Position numbers and translations under genes: made by a program
Notes under the pieces: model-generated
Told to the model about the DNA's origin: nothing
The model's database searches: none
The model's input: the letters and a program-made list of their open reading frames with translations, nothing else
Part shown: positions 33,525-41,144 of the stretch, one piece after another
Position numbering within the stretch: position 1 is the first letter of the stretch
Layout of the letters: each line of letters begins with the position of its first letter
Assembly (NCBI RefSeq): GCF_023701945.1
Contig: NZ_JABAEF010000001.1
Location: 558,001 to 622,000 of the forward strand
Source: Rhizobium sp. CG5
Lineage (GTDB): Bacteria; Pseudomonadota; Alphaproteobacteria; Rhizobiales; Rhizobiaceae
Length of the DNA stretch: 64,000 bases
Direction: 5' to 3'

Positions 33525-33811
33525 GTTTCCTCCTCTTGTTGTTCCTGGCGCGCGTCAGGGTCTGTCGCCCGCCACACGCCGCCGTCCTTGCCCCAGGGAT
33601 ACGCGGCCTGCCATGTCCGGAAATCCCGTTACGTCAGCTTCGGGTGCGGGTCCCGCGATCCTCGATGGCGGCCATTGCACGGCTCAGCTTTGACATGCGT
33701 CTCCTCCCAAATCGGCGCGTCGCTGCATGAAGGCTAACAGGCGGCAATCACATAATTGATCTGTTTCCTCGCGGAAAACATGTCATCCGGTTATGAACTG
33801 CCGCCCACGCT
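33525..33811. other. Gap between the binding-protein start and the monooxygenase end
   Basis: This 287-base stretch should hold the promoter of the Liv operon. It contains no gene and no clear palindrome; I see only an AT-richer patch near 33745-33795. Confidence 0.4.
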
Positions 33812-35569
33812 TCAAAGTGCCAGAACCTGACGCAAGACCCGGCGCAGGTCATCGCCCGGCGCGGCACTCGCCCCCGTGCTGCGCCAGCAGACATGGTGGT
33901 CCGGCCGTACCAGAAGGCAGCCGGTATCGGCGATTTCGCTCAGCCGTGCCCAGTCGCCGCTGTGGTCGACATAGGTCTGGCGCGGACCGATCACATGGGT
34001 GGTGATCTCGATGCCGAGTTCGGCGCCCGCGGCCTTGGCTGCCTCGACCCAGGCTTTGCCGCCGAGCCCGGTCAGCAGCGTGAACTTGCCATGGCCGCAC
34101 AGATCGAGCGTGGACACCTCGGTGCCGCCGACATGCTTATAGAGCCAGGCATGCGGCACGCGCCCCCCCGGCCAGGTGGTCGGCTGGTGATGGAGATCGG
34201 CGTCGAGCAGAAAATCGGGTTCGATCTGGCCATCGGTGACGATGGCGTTGGACCGGTAGCGCTGGTTCATTTCGACGCCATGGGCATCGAACTCGTATTT
34301 CTTGAAGGCGATGGCCTTGCGGATGGCCTCGCGCTGCTGTTCCGCCGCCTCGGTTCCGTCGGTGCGCGCCGCAAGGTTCTTCTGCATCTGCACGGGATCG
34401 ACGCCCTCGCTCATGCCGAGCGCTGCAAAGATCGGTCCGGTTTCGCCGATCGACTGGTTGGCGCGGGTGACGATCTGCTTGGCAACGGGCGCGCGTTCGG
34501 TATCGTAACTCTCCAGCAGGCGCTCGCCGGCCTGACCCTTCAGGACCATCGCCAGTTTCCAGGCGAGATTGTAGGAATCCTGGATCGAGGTGTTCGAGCC
34601 AAGACCATTCGACGGCGGATGGCGGTGAATGGCATCGCCGACGCAGAACACCCGACCGTTCGACGTCCGCGTCGCGTAAAAATTGTTCACGGTCCAGGTA
34701 TTGGCAGACAGCAGTTCGATCTCCAGATCGGGATCGCCGATCAGTTGCCGCGCGACGCCGGTGGCAAACTCGGCGGTCACATCCGGCTCGGGACCATTGA
34801 TGTCGTAACCCCAGACGATCAGCCACTCGTTCCACGGCCGCACCATGCGCACCAGGCCCATGCCGATGCCGCCGACATCGGCGCCTGGCTGCATGACCCA
34901 GTAGAGAACGGAGGGACGATGGGCGACATATTTGCTGAGATCGGCCCGGAACAGGATGTTCATGGATCCGCCGACCCCCATCTTGCCTTCGAAGGGCAGG
35001 CCTGCATGTTCGGCGACCAGCGATTTGCCCCCGTCGGCACCGATCAGATATTTCGACTGGATGGTGAATTCGCGCCCGGACAGCCGGTCACGGCAGGTGG
35101 TGATGACGCCATCGGCCGTCTGCTCGTGGCGAAGATATTCGGTGGACATGCGCGCCTTTGTGCCGCGCGAACAGGCCGTCTTGAACAGCAGCGGTTCCAT
35201 CATGGTCTGCGGCAGGTCGTTCATCTTGGTCGGCGACGACATCAGATGCTCGGCCTTGCTCAGCGGATGGTTGCCCCAGGCCTTCAGGCGACCGATTTCC
35301 TCGCCGGCCAGGCTTTCGCAGAAAATGTTCTCGCCCATCAATTCCTGGTGGGTGGCGAACATATAGGCCTCTTCCTCCACATCGCGGCCGAGATCGCGCA
35401 AGACCTCCATGGCACGCTGGTTGGTGATGTGGGCGCGTGGCGTATTGGCCAGCCAGTGATAACGGTTGATGACGACATTGCTGATCCCGTAGGTCGACAG
35501 CAGCGCTGCCGCCGCCGATCCGGCCGGTCCCGTGCCAATGATCAGCACATCAGTGGTAATTTCAGCCAT
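33812..35569 (-). CDS. TfdB-like FAD-dependent phenol hydroxylase
   Basis: The 585-aa protein is a class A flavin monooxygenase with GTGPAGSAAAALL (FAD fingerprint, residue 12 on), the DG motif GADGGKSLV (~180) and VFCVGDAIHRHPPSNGLGSNTSIQD (~300). Overall pattern and length resemble 2,4-dichlorophenol 6-monooxygenase and other long phenol hydroxylases with a thioredoxin-like C-terminal domain. It lies 31 bases downstream of the maleylacetate reductase gene. With the intradiol dioxygenase at 39050 the likely role is hydroxylation of a resorcinol or related diphenol to hydroxyquinol. The first substrate is inferred from neighbours. Confidence 0.85.
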   Translation of the reverse strand: MAEITTDVLIIGTGPAGSAAAALLSTYGISNVVINRYHWLANTPRAHITNQRAMEVLRDLGRDVEEEAYMFATHQELMGENIFCESLAGEEIGRLKAWGNHPLSKAEHLMSSPTKMNDLPQTMMEPLLFKTACSRGTKARMSTEYLRHEQTADGVITTCRDRLSGREFTIQSKYLIGADGGKSLVAEHAGLPFEGKMGVGGSMNILFRADLSKYVAHRPSVLYWVMQPGADVGGIGMGLVRMVRPWNEWLIVWGYDINGPEPDVTAEFATGVARQLIGDPDLEIELLSANTWTVNNFYATRTSNGRVFCVGDAIHRHPPSNGLGSNTSIQDSYNLAWKLAMVLKGQAGERLLESYDTERAPVAKQIVTRANQSIGETGPIFAALGMSEGVDPVQMQKNLAARTDGTEAAEQQREAIRKAIAFKKYEFDAHGVEMNQRYRSNAIVTDGQIEPDFLLDADLHHQPTTWPGGRVPHAWLYKHVGGTEVSTLDLCGHGKFTLLTGLGGKAWVEAAKAAGAELGIEITTHVIGPRQTYVDHSGDWARLSEIADTGCLLVRPDHHVCWRSTGASAAPGDDLRRVLRQVLAL

Positions 35570-35600
35570 TCAAGTCCTCCTCCCAATTTTCAAAAAAATG

Positions 35601-36674
35601 TCAGGCCAATGGCGGCTCGCCGGCCCAGGCAGCCTGTAACAGCTGCCGTATCGCATCCCGCTCCACCGGGCGGGGATTCCAGTATGGATTTTTCGCGGCC
35701 AGATCGGCCGCCCGGTCAAGGTCGCTCTCCTTCAGGCCCAGACCGTGCAGCGCCATCGGCGCGTTGACCGACTGGGCAAAGCGATACAATGCCATGCCCG
35801 GTTGGTCGTCTCCGAACAGCTCGGCCAAGGGCCGCAGTTCGTCGCGTGCCGCAGCAGCGTTGTAGGCAATGGCATGCGGGAGAACCACGGCATGGGTCTC
35901 GGCATGGGGCAGGTCGAAGCTGCCGCCCAGCGTGTGGCAAAGCTTGTGATGCAGTGCCATGCCGACCTGGCCCAGCACCGTGCCGCACAGCCATGCACCA
36001 TAGAGCGTTTCGGCCCGCGCCCTGAGGTCGTCGGGATTGACCAGAACGCGCGGCAGGGCATCGCGGAAGGCGCGCATTCCCTCCACCGCCATCAGCGAGG
36101 TCAGCGGTGTGCGGTTCTGGGCGTAAAGCCCTTCGGCGGCATGGGCAATGGCGTTCAGCGCGCTCGTCACGGTCATGGCGACCGGCAGGGTGCGCACCAG
36201 TTCCGCGTCGTAGAGAATGACTTCCGGCTGGATTTTGGGACTGGTCAGCGTGGTCTTCACACCGTCTTCGGTCTCACCGAGAATGGCGGTCGCCTCGCTG
36301 CCGGCATAGGTGGTCGGCACGACGATCTGCGGCAGGTCGGTGCGCAGCGCAATCGCCTTGCCGAGCCCGGTGGTCGAGCCGCCGCCGATCGCCACGAGGC
36401 AATCGGCCGCAATGTCACGGGCATAGGCGACGGCCTCCTCGGAAATCGCCACCGGCGTGTGCATGCGGGCACCGGTAAACGTCCCGGCGGCGTGATCGCC
36501 GCACAGGCTTGCGAATTCCGCAGCGATATGCGCCTGCTCCGGCGTCGTCAGGATCAGGGCGCGCCGGCAATCGAGCCGCTTGATCTCGGCGACGAGATCA
36601 TGGCGTATGCCGACACCGAACCGCACGCGAACGGCTGGCCACTGCGCGGCGAACTCGTCGCGAAAAAATGACAT
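35601..36674 (-). CDS. Maleylacetate reductase
   Basis: The 357-aa iron-type alcohol-dehydrogenase-like protein has the NAD-binding GGGSTTGLGKA near residue 100 and the metal-site region HHKLCHTLGGSFDLPHAETHAVVLPH near 240. Maleylacetate reductase differs from other members by this HHxLCHxLGGxxxLPHAxxHxxxLPH pattern. It reduces maleylacetate to 3-oxoadipate, the step after hydroxyquinol cleavage. It is transcribed before the TfdB-like gene and divergently from the LysR gene, the usual control layout for such operons. Confidence 0.9.
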   Translation of the reverse strand: MSFFRDEFAAQWPAVRVRFGVGIRHDLVAEIKRLDCRRALILTTPEQAHIAAEFASLCGDHAAGTFTGARMHTPVAISEEAVAYARDIAADCLVAIGGGSTTGLGKAIALRTDLPQIVVPTTYAGSEATAILGETEDGVKTTLTSPKIQPEVILYDAELVRTLPVAMTVTSALNAIAHAAEGLYAQNRTPLTSLMAVEGMRAFRDALPRVLVNPDDLRARAETLYGAWLCGTVLGQVGMALHHKLCHTLGGSFDLPHAETHAVVLPHAIAYNAAAARDELRPLAELFGDDQPGMALYRFAQSVNAPMALHGLGLKESDLDRAADLAAKNPYWNPRPVERDAIRQLLQAAWAGEPPLA

Positions 36675-36738
36675 AAGGCTCCTCCTGCCGGTCGATCTCC
36701 ATCCTCGAAAACCAACTTAAATCAGGTCATGTCGGATA

Positions 36739-36767
36739 TTGATCGCAAGATTGAGACATAATATAAT
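36739..36767 (+). promoter_or_regulatory. Sigma-70 type promoter of the LysR gene
   Basis: TTGATC (36739-36744) and a perfect TATAAT (36762-36767) are separated by 17 bases. Transcription should begin around 36773-36776, which is at or within three bases of the ATG at 36776, so the message is probably leaderless. No ribosome binding site precedes the ATG. It also lies in the divergent control region with the maleylacetate reductase operon. Confidence 0.7.
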
Positions 36768-36775
36768 GTTCCGTT

Positions 36776-37726
36776 ATGAAGATAGACAGCGAACATCTCG
36801 AAATTCTGGCGGTGATCGTCGAGAAGGGTGGCCTGACGGAAGGCGCTGATGCGCTCGGCAAGTCGCAGCCATCCGTTTCGCGGACCATGGCGCTGCTGGA
36901 GGAGCGGATCGGAACACCGCTGTTCGAGCCGGGCCGGCGGCCCTTGCGACCAACGGAACTTGGCAGCCAGCTGGCGCGCCTCGGCGCCCGCATCCGCACG
37001 CAAAGCCTGGAGGCCAGCCGGCTCGTGCAACGGTACCGGGAGGGACAGGCCGGACACCTGCGCCTGGGAGGAACGCCGATCTTCTTCGACGGCGTCGTCG
37101 CCAGCATGGTGGCGGATTTCCAGAACCGCCATTCGGATGTGCAGATCGCCCAGACCTACGGCTATTTCGACCAGCTGTCGGCAAGCCTGCGCAGCGGCGC
37201 GCTCGACCTTGCCATCCTGCCGGTGCATGCCAAGATGATCCCGTCGGACATGCACTTCACGCCGCTTCTGACCGGTCGCAATGTCATCGCCTGCAGCGCC
37301 ACCCACCCTCTGGCGCGGCGCAGCGTCATCACGCTTGCCGATATCGAGCCCTATTCATGGATCGCGCCGCCTGCCGACAGCCCGCTGTTTCGCGATCTGC
37401 AGCGGGCCCTGAAGTCGATCGGGCTCGACGAGTTCAAGGTGAGTTTTTCCGGTGGCACGCTGGCGTCGATCTTCAGCGTCGTGGTGGGCTCGGATGCGTT
37501 GACGGTGCTGCCCTATTCGGTGGTCTTCAGCCACCGGCGGACAATCCCGATCCAGGCTCTGCCGTTGCGCATCGAGCATCCGGAGCGCCAGCTCGGCCTG
37601 CTGACCTTTGCCGACCGGGTGCCGCCGCCAGCCCTGCCACGCTTCGTGGCGTTCATCACCGAAAAATTCAAGCAGCTCGACTCTCGCATGGAGCACGAGC
37701 AGCAGGTGACCCGCCGCCGCGGGTAA
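36776..37726 (+). CDS. LysR-family regulator of the hydroxyquinol module
   Basis: The 316-aa protein has the LysR helix-turn-helix at the N-terminus (HLEILAVIVEKGGLTEGADALGKSQPSVSRTMALLEERIGTPLFE), followed by the substrate-binding domain from ~95, with LGGTPIFFDG and GALDLAILPVHAK. It lies divergent from maleylacetate reductase across 101 bases, the standard arrangement for a LysR activator and its target. The intradiol dioxygenase 1.3 kb away may also be controlled. Inducer unknown, probably hydroxyquinol or a muconate-like intermediate. Confidence 0.9.
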   Translation: MKIDSEHLEILAVIVEKGGLTEGADALGKSQPSVSRTMALLEERIGTPLFEPGRRPLRPTELGSQLARLGARIRTQSLEASRLVQRYREGQAGHLRLGGTPIFFDGVVASMVADFQNRHSDVQIAQTYGYFDQLSASLRSGALDLAILPVHAKMIPSDMHFTPLLTGRNVIACSATHPLARRSVITLADIEPYSWIAPPADSPLFRDLQRALKSIGLDEFKVSFSGGTLASIFSVVVGSDALTVLPYSVVFSHRRTIPIQALPLRIEHPERQLGLLTFADRVPPPALPRFVAFITEKFKQLDSRMEHEQQVTRRRG

Positions 37727-38106
37727 GATGGCAAGCCACGCTGCTGAGGCCAGAGCGGAGAAGAAAGGAAAGACACGCGTAAGTCTCTGATACTGAATAT
37801 TTTGCAATGTATCTTCAAGTCAATCCGGACAATATAAATTGCCTTGGCCCGGCTCCGATCTCTGCGAATTCGTTTAAATTTCACAAGATGCGCTGGCCTG
37901 AATATCCGTTTTTTGATTCTGAAATTCCCTGCGGCCCCTTCAAGTTCTCGTTGACATTTAATGTAGTCAATAACTATTATATTTTTACAATATTGTTATA
38001 TGTCGCAAGTTGAATTTGCGGGATGTTCCAGTAAACATAAAATGCCTTGGCAAAATAGAGGGGCGAAACGGCCCTCGTTTTGTCCAGCGAAACTTGGGGG
38101 GGCTAT
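37727..38106. other. AT-rich gap
   Basis: This 380-base stretch, especially 37790-38050, is clearly more AT-rich than its surroundings. It has no credible gene; small frames such as 37807-38013 are not supported by ribosome sites or composition. It precedes the proline-rich secreted protein and may be a remnant of inserted DNA or its promoter region. Confidence 0.5.
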
Positions 38107-38382
38107 ATGAAACGATGTTTGTTTGTATTCGCTTTTTTGAGTCTGGCAGGGCAGGCCCTAGGGCAAGTTCTTCCTCCGGGGCCAATGCCACCGCCTCTTC
38201 CGGGGGGAATGCCGCCGCCTTTTCCCGGGGCAATGCCGCCGCCGCCTGTTTGTGTCGTTCCTCCCCCTCAACCCGGTATACCGCCGGTTGCTTGCCAGTT
38301 GCCCTTTCCCCTGCCGCCAGGCGCGCCATGTCAGTGTGTAATGCCTGGTGGAGGAGCCATTTTCGGGACTGTGTCTCCTTGA
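38107..38382 (+). CDS. Small proline-rich secreted protein
   Basis: The 91-aa protein has a clear signal peptide (MKRCLFVFAFLSLAGQALG, then QV) and a mature part built of Pro-Gly-Met repeats such as PPGPMPPPLPGGMPPPFPGAMPPPP, with four Cys in the C-terminal half (including PCQCVMPGGG). GGGGGGG precedes the ATG at 38107. No family is recognised. The tandem variation of the PPPxPGxMPPP unit suggests a rapidly changing extended protein in the periplasm or on the surface. Composition and AT-rich flanks differ from neighbours, which hints at separate origin. Its role is unknown. Confidence 0.65.
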   Translation: MKRCLFVFAFLSLAGQALGQVLPPGPMPPPLPGGMPPPFPGAMPPPPVCVVPPPQPGIPPVACQLPFPLPPGAPCQCVMPGGGAIFGTVSP

Positions 38383-38703
38383 GAGCGCGCATTGATAATG
38401 CTTAATTAGCTATTGGTACTAAACACTTTAGTGGAACTGTACCGCGGCATGCGAGTGCCGATCGAATCCGGTATGCAGCGGGTATCTCGCTTCATGGGCC
38501 AATATAAACTGGCAATTGGTTTTCCGGTCGGACGATTTCGGCGCCTGTGTCCGAATGCGCTGGCTTGTACTGTGCGCGAATAGGGATGCAACCCTTGGCC
38601 GGCGGCGCTTGAATTCCAACGCCTAGCCATGGCGGGGTATGCCTATTGGCCGAAAAATCGGCCAATGAGTTTGATAAATGAGAACGGCATAAGCCGTCCC
38701 TAT
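38383..38703. other. Gap between the proline-rich gene and the tautomerase gene
   Basis: No gene is supported in these 321 bases. A small stem GCATT/AATGC (38389-38401) follows the proline-rich gene, and a 9-base hairpin lies at 38645-38666. Confidence 0.45.
38645..38666 (-). terminator. Hairpin downstream of the tautomerase gene
   Basis: ATTGGCCGA and TCGGCCAAT form a perfect nine-base stem with a four-base loop, 38 bases past the tautomerase stop on the minus strand. The T's lie in the loop rather than after the stem, so terminator function is only probable. Confidence 0.45.
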
Positions 38704-39036
38704 CTATTTCAACGCCACATAGGTTGCCGGGTCGAGTTGCGCGATGCGGACCGCCACCCGTGCGCCGGTCACCGAGACCAAAAGGGAGCGCAGTCGCTCG
38801 GCTGCCGCCCGGATGGCTTCATCCGTCCGGTCGGTGTGGGGCAGGATCAGGAGCTCGGTATTGATCGGCGGCTGATCCGGCATTCCCAGCACCCGGATCA
38901 CCGCCAGTTGGCAGGCGGGCGGCGCCACGCGAAAGGCATCGCAGAGCAGGGTGCGGATCGGTTCAAGCGCTTCGCTGAGGCGCAGACGCACGCCATCGAA
39001 AATCGTTTCATCGACATAGATCTTCAGATTTGGCAC
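38704..39036 (-). CDS. Tautomerase/MIF-superfamily-like protein with Pro-1 start
   Basis: The reading frame begins with GTG at 39042, but GAGG directly abuts that codon. The next GTG at 39036 has the correct five-base spacing and gives the sequence M-P-N-L-K-I-Y-V-D-E, so Pro becomes residue 1 after Met removal, the catalytic base of tautomerases. The 110-aa size fits the CHMI/MIF-like subfamily, and INTELLILPHTDRTDEAIRAA resembles their central strand and helix. It follows the intradiol dioxygenase by 13 bases. A role in tautomerising maleylacetate or a related enol is plausible. The family call is moderately sure; the reaction is inferred. Confidence 0.65.
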   Translation of the reverse strand: MPNLKIYVDETIFDGVRLRLSEALEPIRTLLCDAFRVAPPACQLAVIRVLGMPDQPPINTELLILPHTDRTDEAIRAAAERLRSLLVSVTGARVAVRIAQLDPATYVALK

Positions 39037-39049
39037 CGCCACCTCACTC

Positions 39050-39886
39050 TCATACGGGCATCATGATGAAGTCGAAAGGGGAGCGCCAGAGCGTCGGGGC
39101 ACCTTCCAGCCGTTCATAGGGAGCAATCAGCGTTTCCTTCACCCCGAACACCGAGTCGGACGACAGATATTGATCGCCGCCAACAAAGGTATGGGTGACG
39201 AGTTTGCGGAAACCGGGAGCGCTGATCATGTAATGCATGTGGGCCGGTCGCCAGGGATGGCGTCCGAGATGGCCGAGAAGCTGGCCCACCGGCCCGTCAT
39301 CGGGGATCGGGTAGCTGACAGGGCGGATGCCGATAAAGCTGTAGTGGCCATCGGCCCCGGTGAAAAAGCGTCCCCGATTGTTCCACTGGGGCTGGATGCC
39401 CGGCTGCTGCACATCATAGAAACCGTCGGCATTGTCGGACCAGACGTCGACGCAGGCCCCTTCGATCGGCTGACCCTCAAGGTCGAGGACACGGCCTTCG
39501 AACAGGCAGCTTTCGCCCTTGCCATCCAGGCTGATGACCGCACCATGCTCGCGAACCGGCGCATTCTCGACATGGAAGGGACCAAGCACCGTGCTTTCGG
39601 TCGCGCCTTTTGGTCGACGGTTGGTGACGGCGTCCACCAGCATCGAACAGCCCAGCACATCCGAGAGCAGGATGAATTCCTGCCGTTCCTGCGTACAAAT
39701 CTGGCCCGTCCTGGTCAGAAAATCGATCGCTACCGCCCACTCGTCGGAGGTCAGCTTCACCTCCTTGACGAAGGCGTGCAGGTGCTTGACGACACCTGCC
39801 ATGATTTCAGCCAGCCGCGGATCCGTATCGATGCCGATGCGGGCATTCACGGTTTCGACTGACGCTTCCTCCACGAAATATGTCAC
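39050..39886 (-). CDS. Intradiol ring-cleavage dioxygenase, probable hydroxyquinol 1,2-dioxygenase
   Basis: The 278-aa protein has an N-terminal helical dimerisation region and the intradiol beta-sandwich. All four iron ligands are present: Tyr157 (GFYDVQ), Tyr192 (SYPIPDDGP), His216 and His218 (RPAHMHYM). Hydroxyquinol 1,2-dioxygenases open 1,2,4-trihydroxybenzene to maleylacetate. The GTG at 39886 is chosen because AAGGAGG lies five bases upstream; the frame continues to 40108 without a binding site. It forms a module with the maleylacetate reductase and the TfdB-like hydroxylase, from which the substrate is inferred. Confidence 0.9.
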   Translation of the reverse strand: MTYFVEEASVETVNARIGIDTDPRLAEIMAGVVKHLHAFVKEVKLTSDEWAVAIDFLTRTGQICTQERQEFILLSDVLGCSMLVDAVTNRRPKGATESTVLGPFHVENAPVREHGAVISLDGKGESCLFEGRVLDLEGQPIEGACVDVWSDNADGFYDVQQPGIQPQWNNRGRFFTGADGHYSFIGIRPVSYPIPDDGPVGQLLGHLGRHPWRPAHMHYMISAPGFRKLVTHTFVGGDQYLSSDSVFGVKETLIAPYERLEGAPTLWRSPFDFIMMPV

Positions 39887-40315
39887 GATATCCTCCTTGG
39901 GCCTCGGCGCGCTCCAGCGCCTATGCCCTGCAATTGACGTGCGCTTGCTTGTCGGCACTTTCTCCAACGGTGCCGAACCGCGCAATGCCATGACACTAGG
40001 GTAGTTTGATCGGCAATTTGATCGTTTCACATGCGCATAACATAACTTCTCATTATAAGTTGGGACGAACGACAGCCGGACCAGCGCGGGGTCGTTCGGG
40101 TGGATCACGCCGCGTGGTCGCGTCGCTCGCCGCGTTGGGGGGAAGGTTTAGAGGCCCAGCTCCTGCTCGCGCGGCAGAACCGCCGGCTCCGATTGATCCG
40201 CAACCAGAATTATGTCTAACGAATATCGACGCATGGAATTGAGGACTGGCGAGGTCCGCCGCAGGCGGTGGACAAACCGCTCAAGTCTGCAGTCGGCCGA
40301 AAAACGACCTTCAGG
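39887..40315. other. Gene-free region upstream of the dioxygenase
   Basis: It probably carries the dioxygenase promoter. An AT-rich segment at about 40030-40065 contains inverted arms AACTT and AAGTT (40044-40061) and a TATAAT on the minus strand (40052-40057) without a good -35. No gene is seen. Confidence 0.45.
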
Positions 40316-40777
40316 TCAAGCGTTCAGTGACATTGGCTTTTCGCCCCCAGGCGGCAGACGGAAGAGGCGCCTTATCCAGTTCAGAAATGCTCCGTAAGGT
40401 CGGCCTAGCACGAGCATCATCACCGCCGCACCCAGCACCCCTCGCACCAGGCCTTCGCCGGTGGCTCCGCTAAGCGCGATGATCGCAGCGTAGATCGGCA
40501 CCTGAAAACTCATCAGTGCCCCGGAGTCCCATAGAACCTGGGAACATCGTGTTTCCTTCGCATGGCTCATCATAAAGTCGCGCCACAGGCCGTAAGGCCG
40601 CCCTACCGGAACCATCAGAACCCCTCCGATCAGACGAGCATGAAGGACTTGCTCCCAAGTCATTCCTGCGATGAACCGCTCGTTGATGATGCCGGTTGTG
40701 GTGAAGAACAGGATCAAAGCCAGCGTATCCGCGACATATGCCCATGTGCTTCCTGATCGCGTAGGTGTCTCTGCCAA
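40316..40777 (-). CDS. alaE: L-alanine exporter AlaE-family protein
   Basis: The 153-aa protein matches E. coli AlaE in length and pattern: an N-terminal VADTLALILFFTTTGIINERFIAGMTWEQVLHARLIG, then GRPYGLWRDFM, FQVPIYAAIIAL and a final LGRPYGAFLNWIRRLF. It should have four membrane segments and export L-alanine. The only sensible start is TTG at 40777, with a weak GGGAAG upstream, so translation may be low. It lies alone between the dioxygenase and the IclR regulator. Export of alanine could relieve excess amino groups during growth on N-containing compounds, but that is speculation. Confidence 0.78.
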   Translation of the reverse strand: MAETPTRSGSTWAYVADTLALILFFTTTGIINERFIAGMTWEQVLHARLIGGVLMVPVGRPYGLWRDFMMSHAKETRCSQVLWDSGALMSFQVPIYAAIIALSGATGEGLVRGVLGAAVMMLVLGRPYGAFLNWIRRLFRLPPGGEKPMSLNA

Positions 40778-41075
40778 GCGGTTTCTTCCCTTCGTCTGGT
40801 CATATCACGAGGGCAAAGCGCCCTAAGGTCTGGTTTGTTCCAAGACTGGAGGATCAATCAATGATCGCTGTTGGCGCATTGTTGCCGTCACTGTTGCAGG
40901 GGTAGCTTTCGGCACAGCCTACCGCGCTTGATCAATGAGCGGGTGCTGTTGCCTCCGGGCCATCAGCCACGACGTGCGATTCGGCTGTGTAAAATCACCC
41001 TCACTTGGCGCTCCAGCTCTTCGGACATTCCCACCCCAAGGCCAGGCTCGGAGTCTCGACACTGTCGATTCAAGA

Positions 41076-41104
41076 TTGACCGCAGGTACGATATTCAGTA
41101 TCAT
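41076..41104 (+). promoter_or_regulatory. Sigma-70 type promoter of IclR D
   Basis: TTGACC (41076-41081) and TATCAT (41099-41104) are separated by exactly 17 bases. Transcription should start near 41111. The ATG at 41103 lies inside the -10 element, which rules it out and supports the TTG start at 41145. Confidence 0.65.
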
Positions 41105-41119
41105 GCGTTCATTCAGTAT
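41093..41119 (+). promoter_or_regulatory. Repeated ATTCAGTAT element at the IclR D promoter
   Basis: ATTCAGTAT occurs at 41093-41101 and again at 41111-41119, 18 bases apart, straddling the -10 and start site. Arms GTTCA (41107-41111) and TGAAC (41122-41126) also surround the second copy. An autoregulatory site for IclR D is likely by position. Confidence 0.45.
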
Positions 41120-41144
41120 AGTGAACGATCTGGGAGGGTCTCTT

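Noticed and set aside
37807..38013. Small open frame in the AT-rich gap
   Set aside because: It has no ribosome site, domain or coding-like composition.
39887..40108. Longer N-terminus for the intradiol dioxygenase
   Set aside because: The frame is open to 40108, but the extension is unlike the family, and AAGGAGG marks GTG 39886.
41103..41144. ATG 41103 as start of IclR D
   Set aside because: It lies in the -10 promoter element and has no ribosome site; TTG 41145 has GGGAGGG at the right distance.
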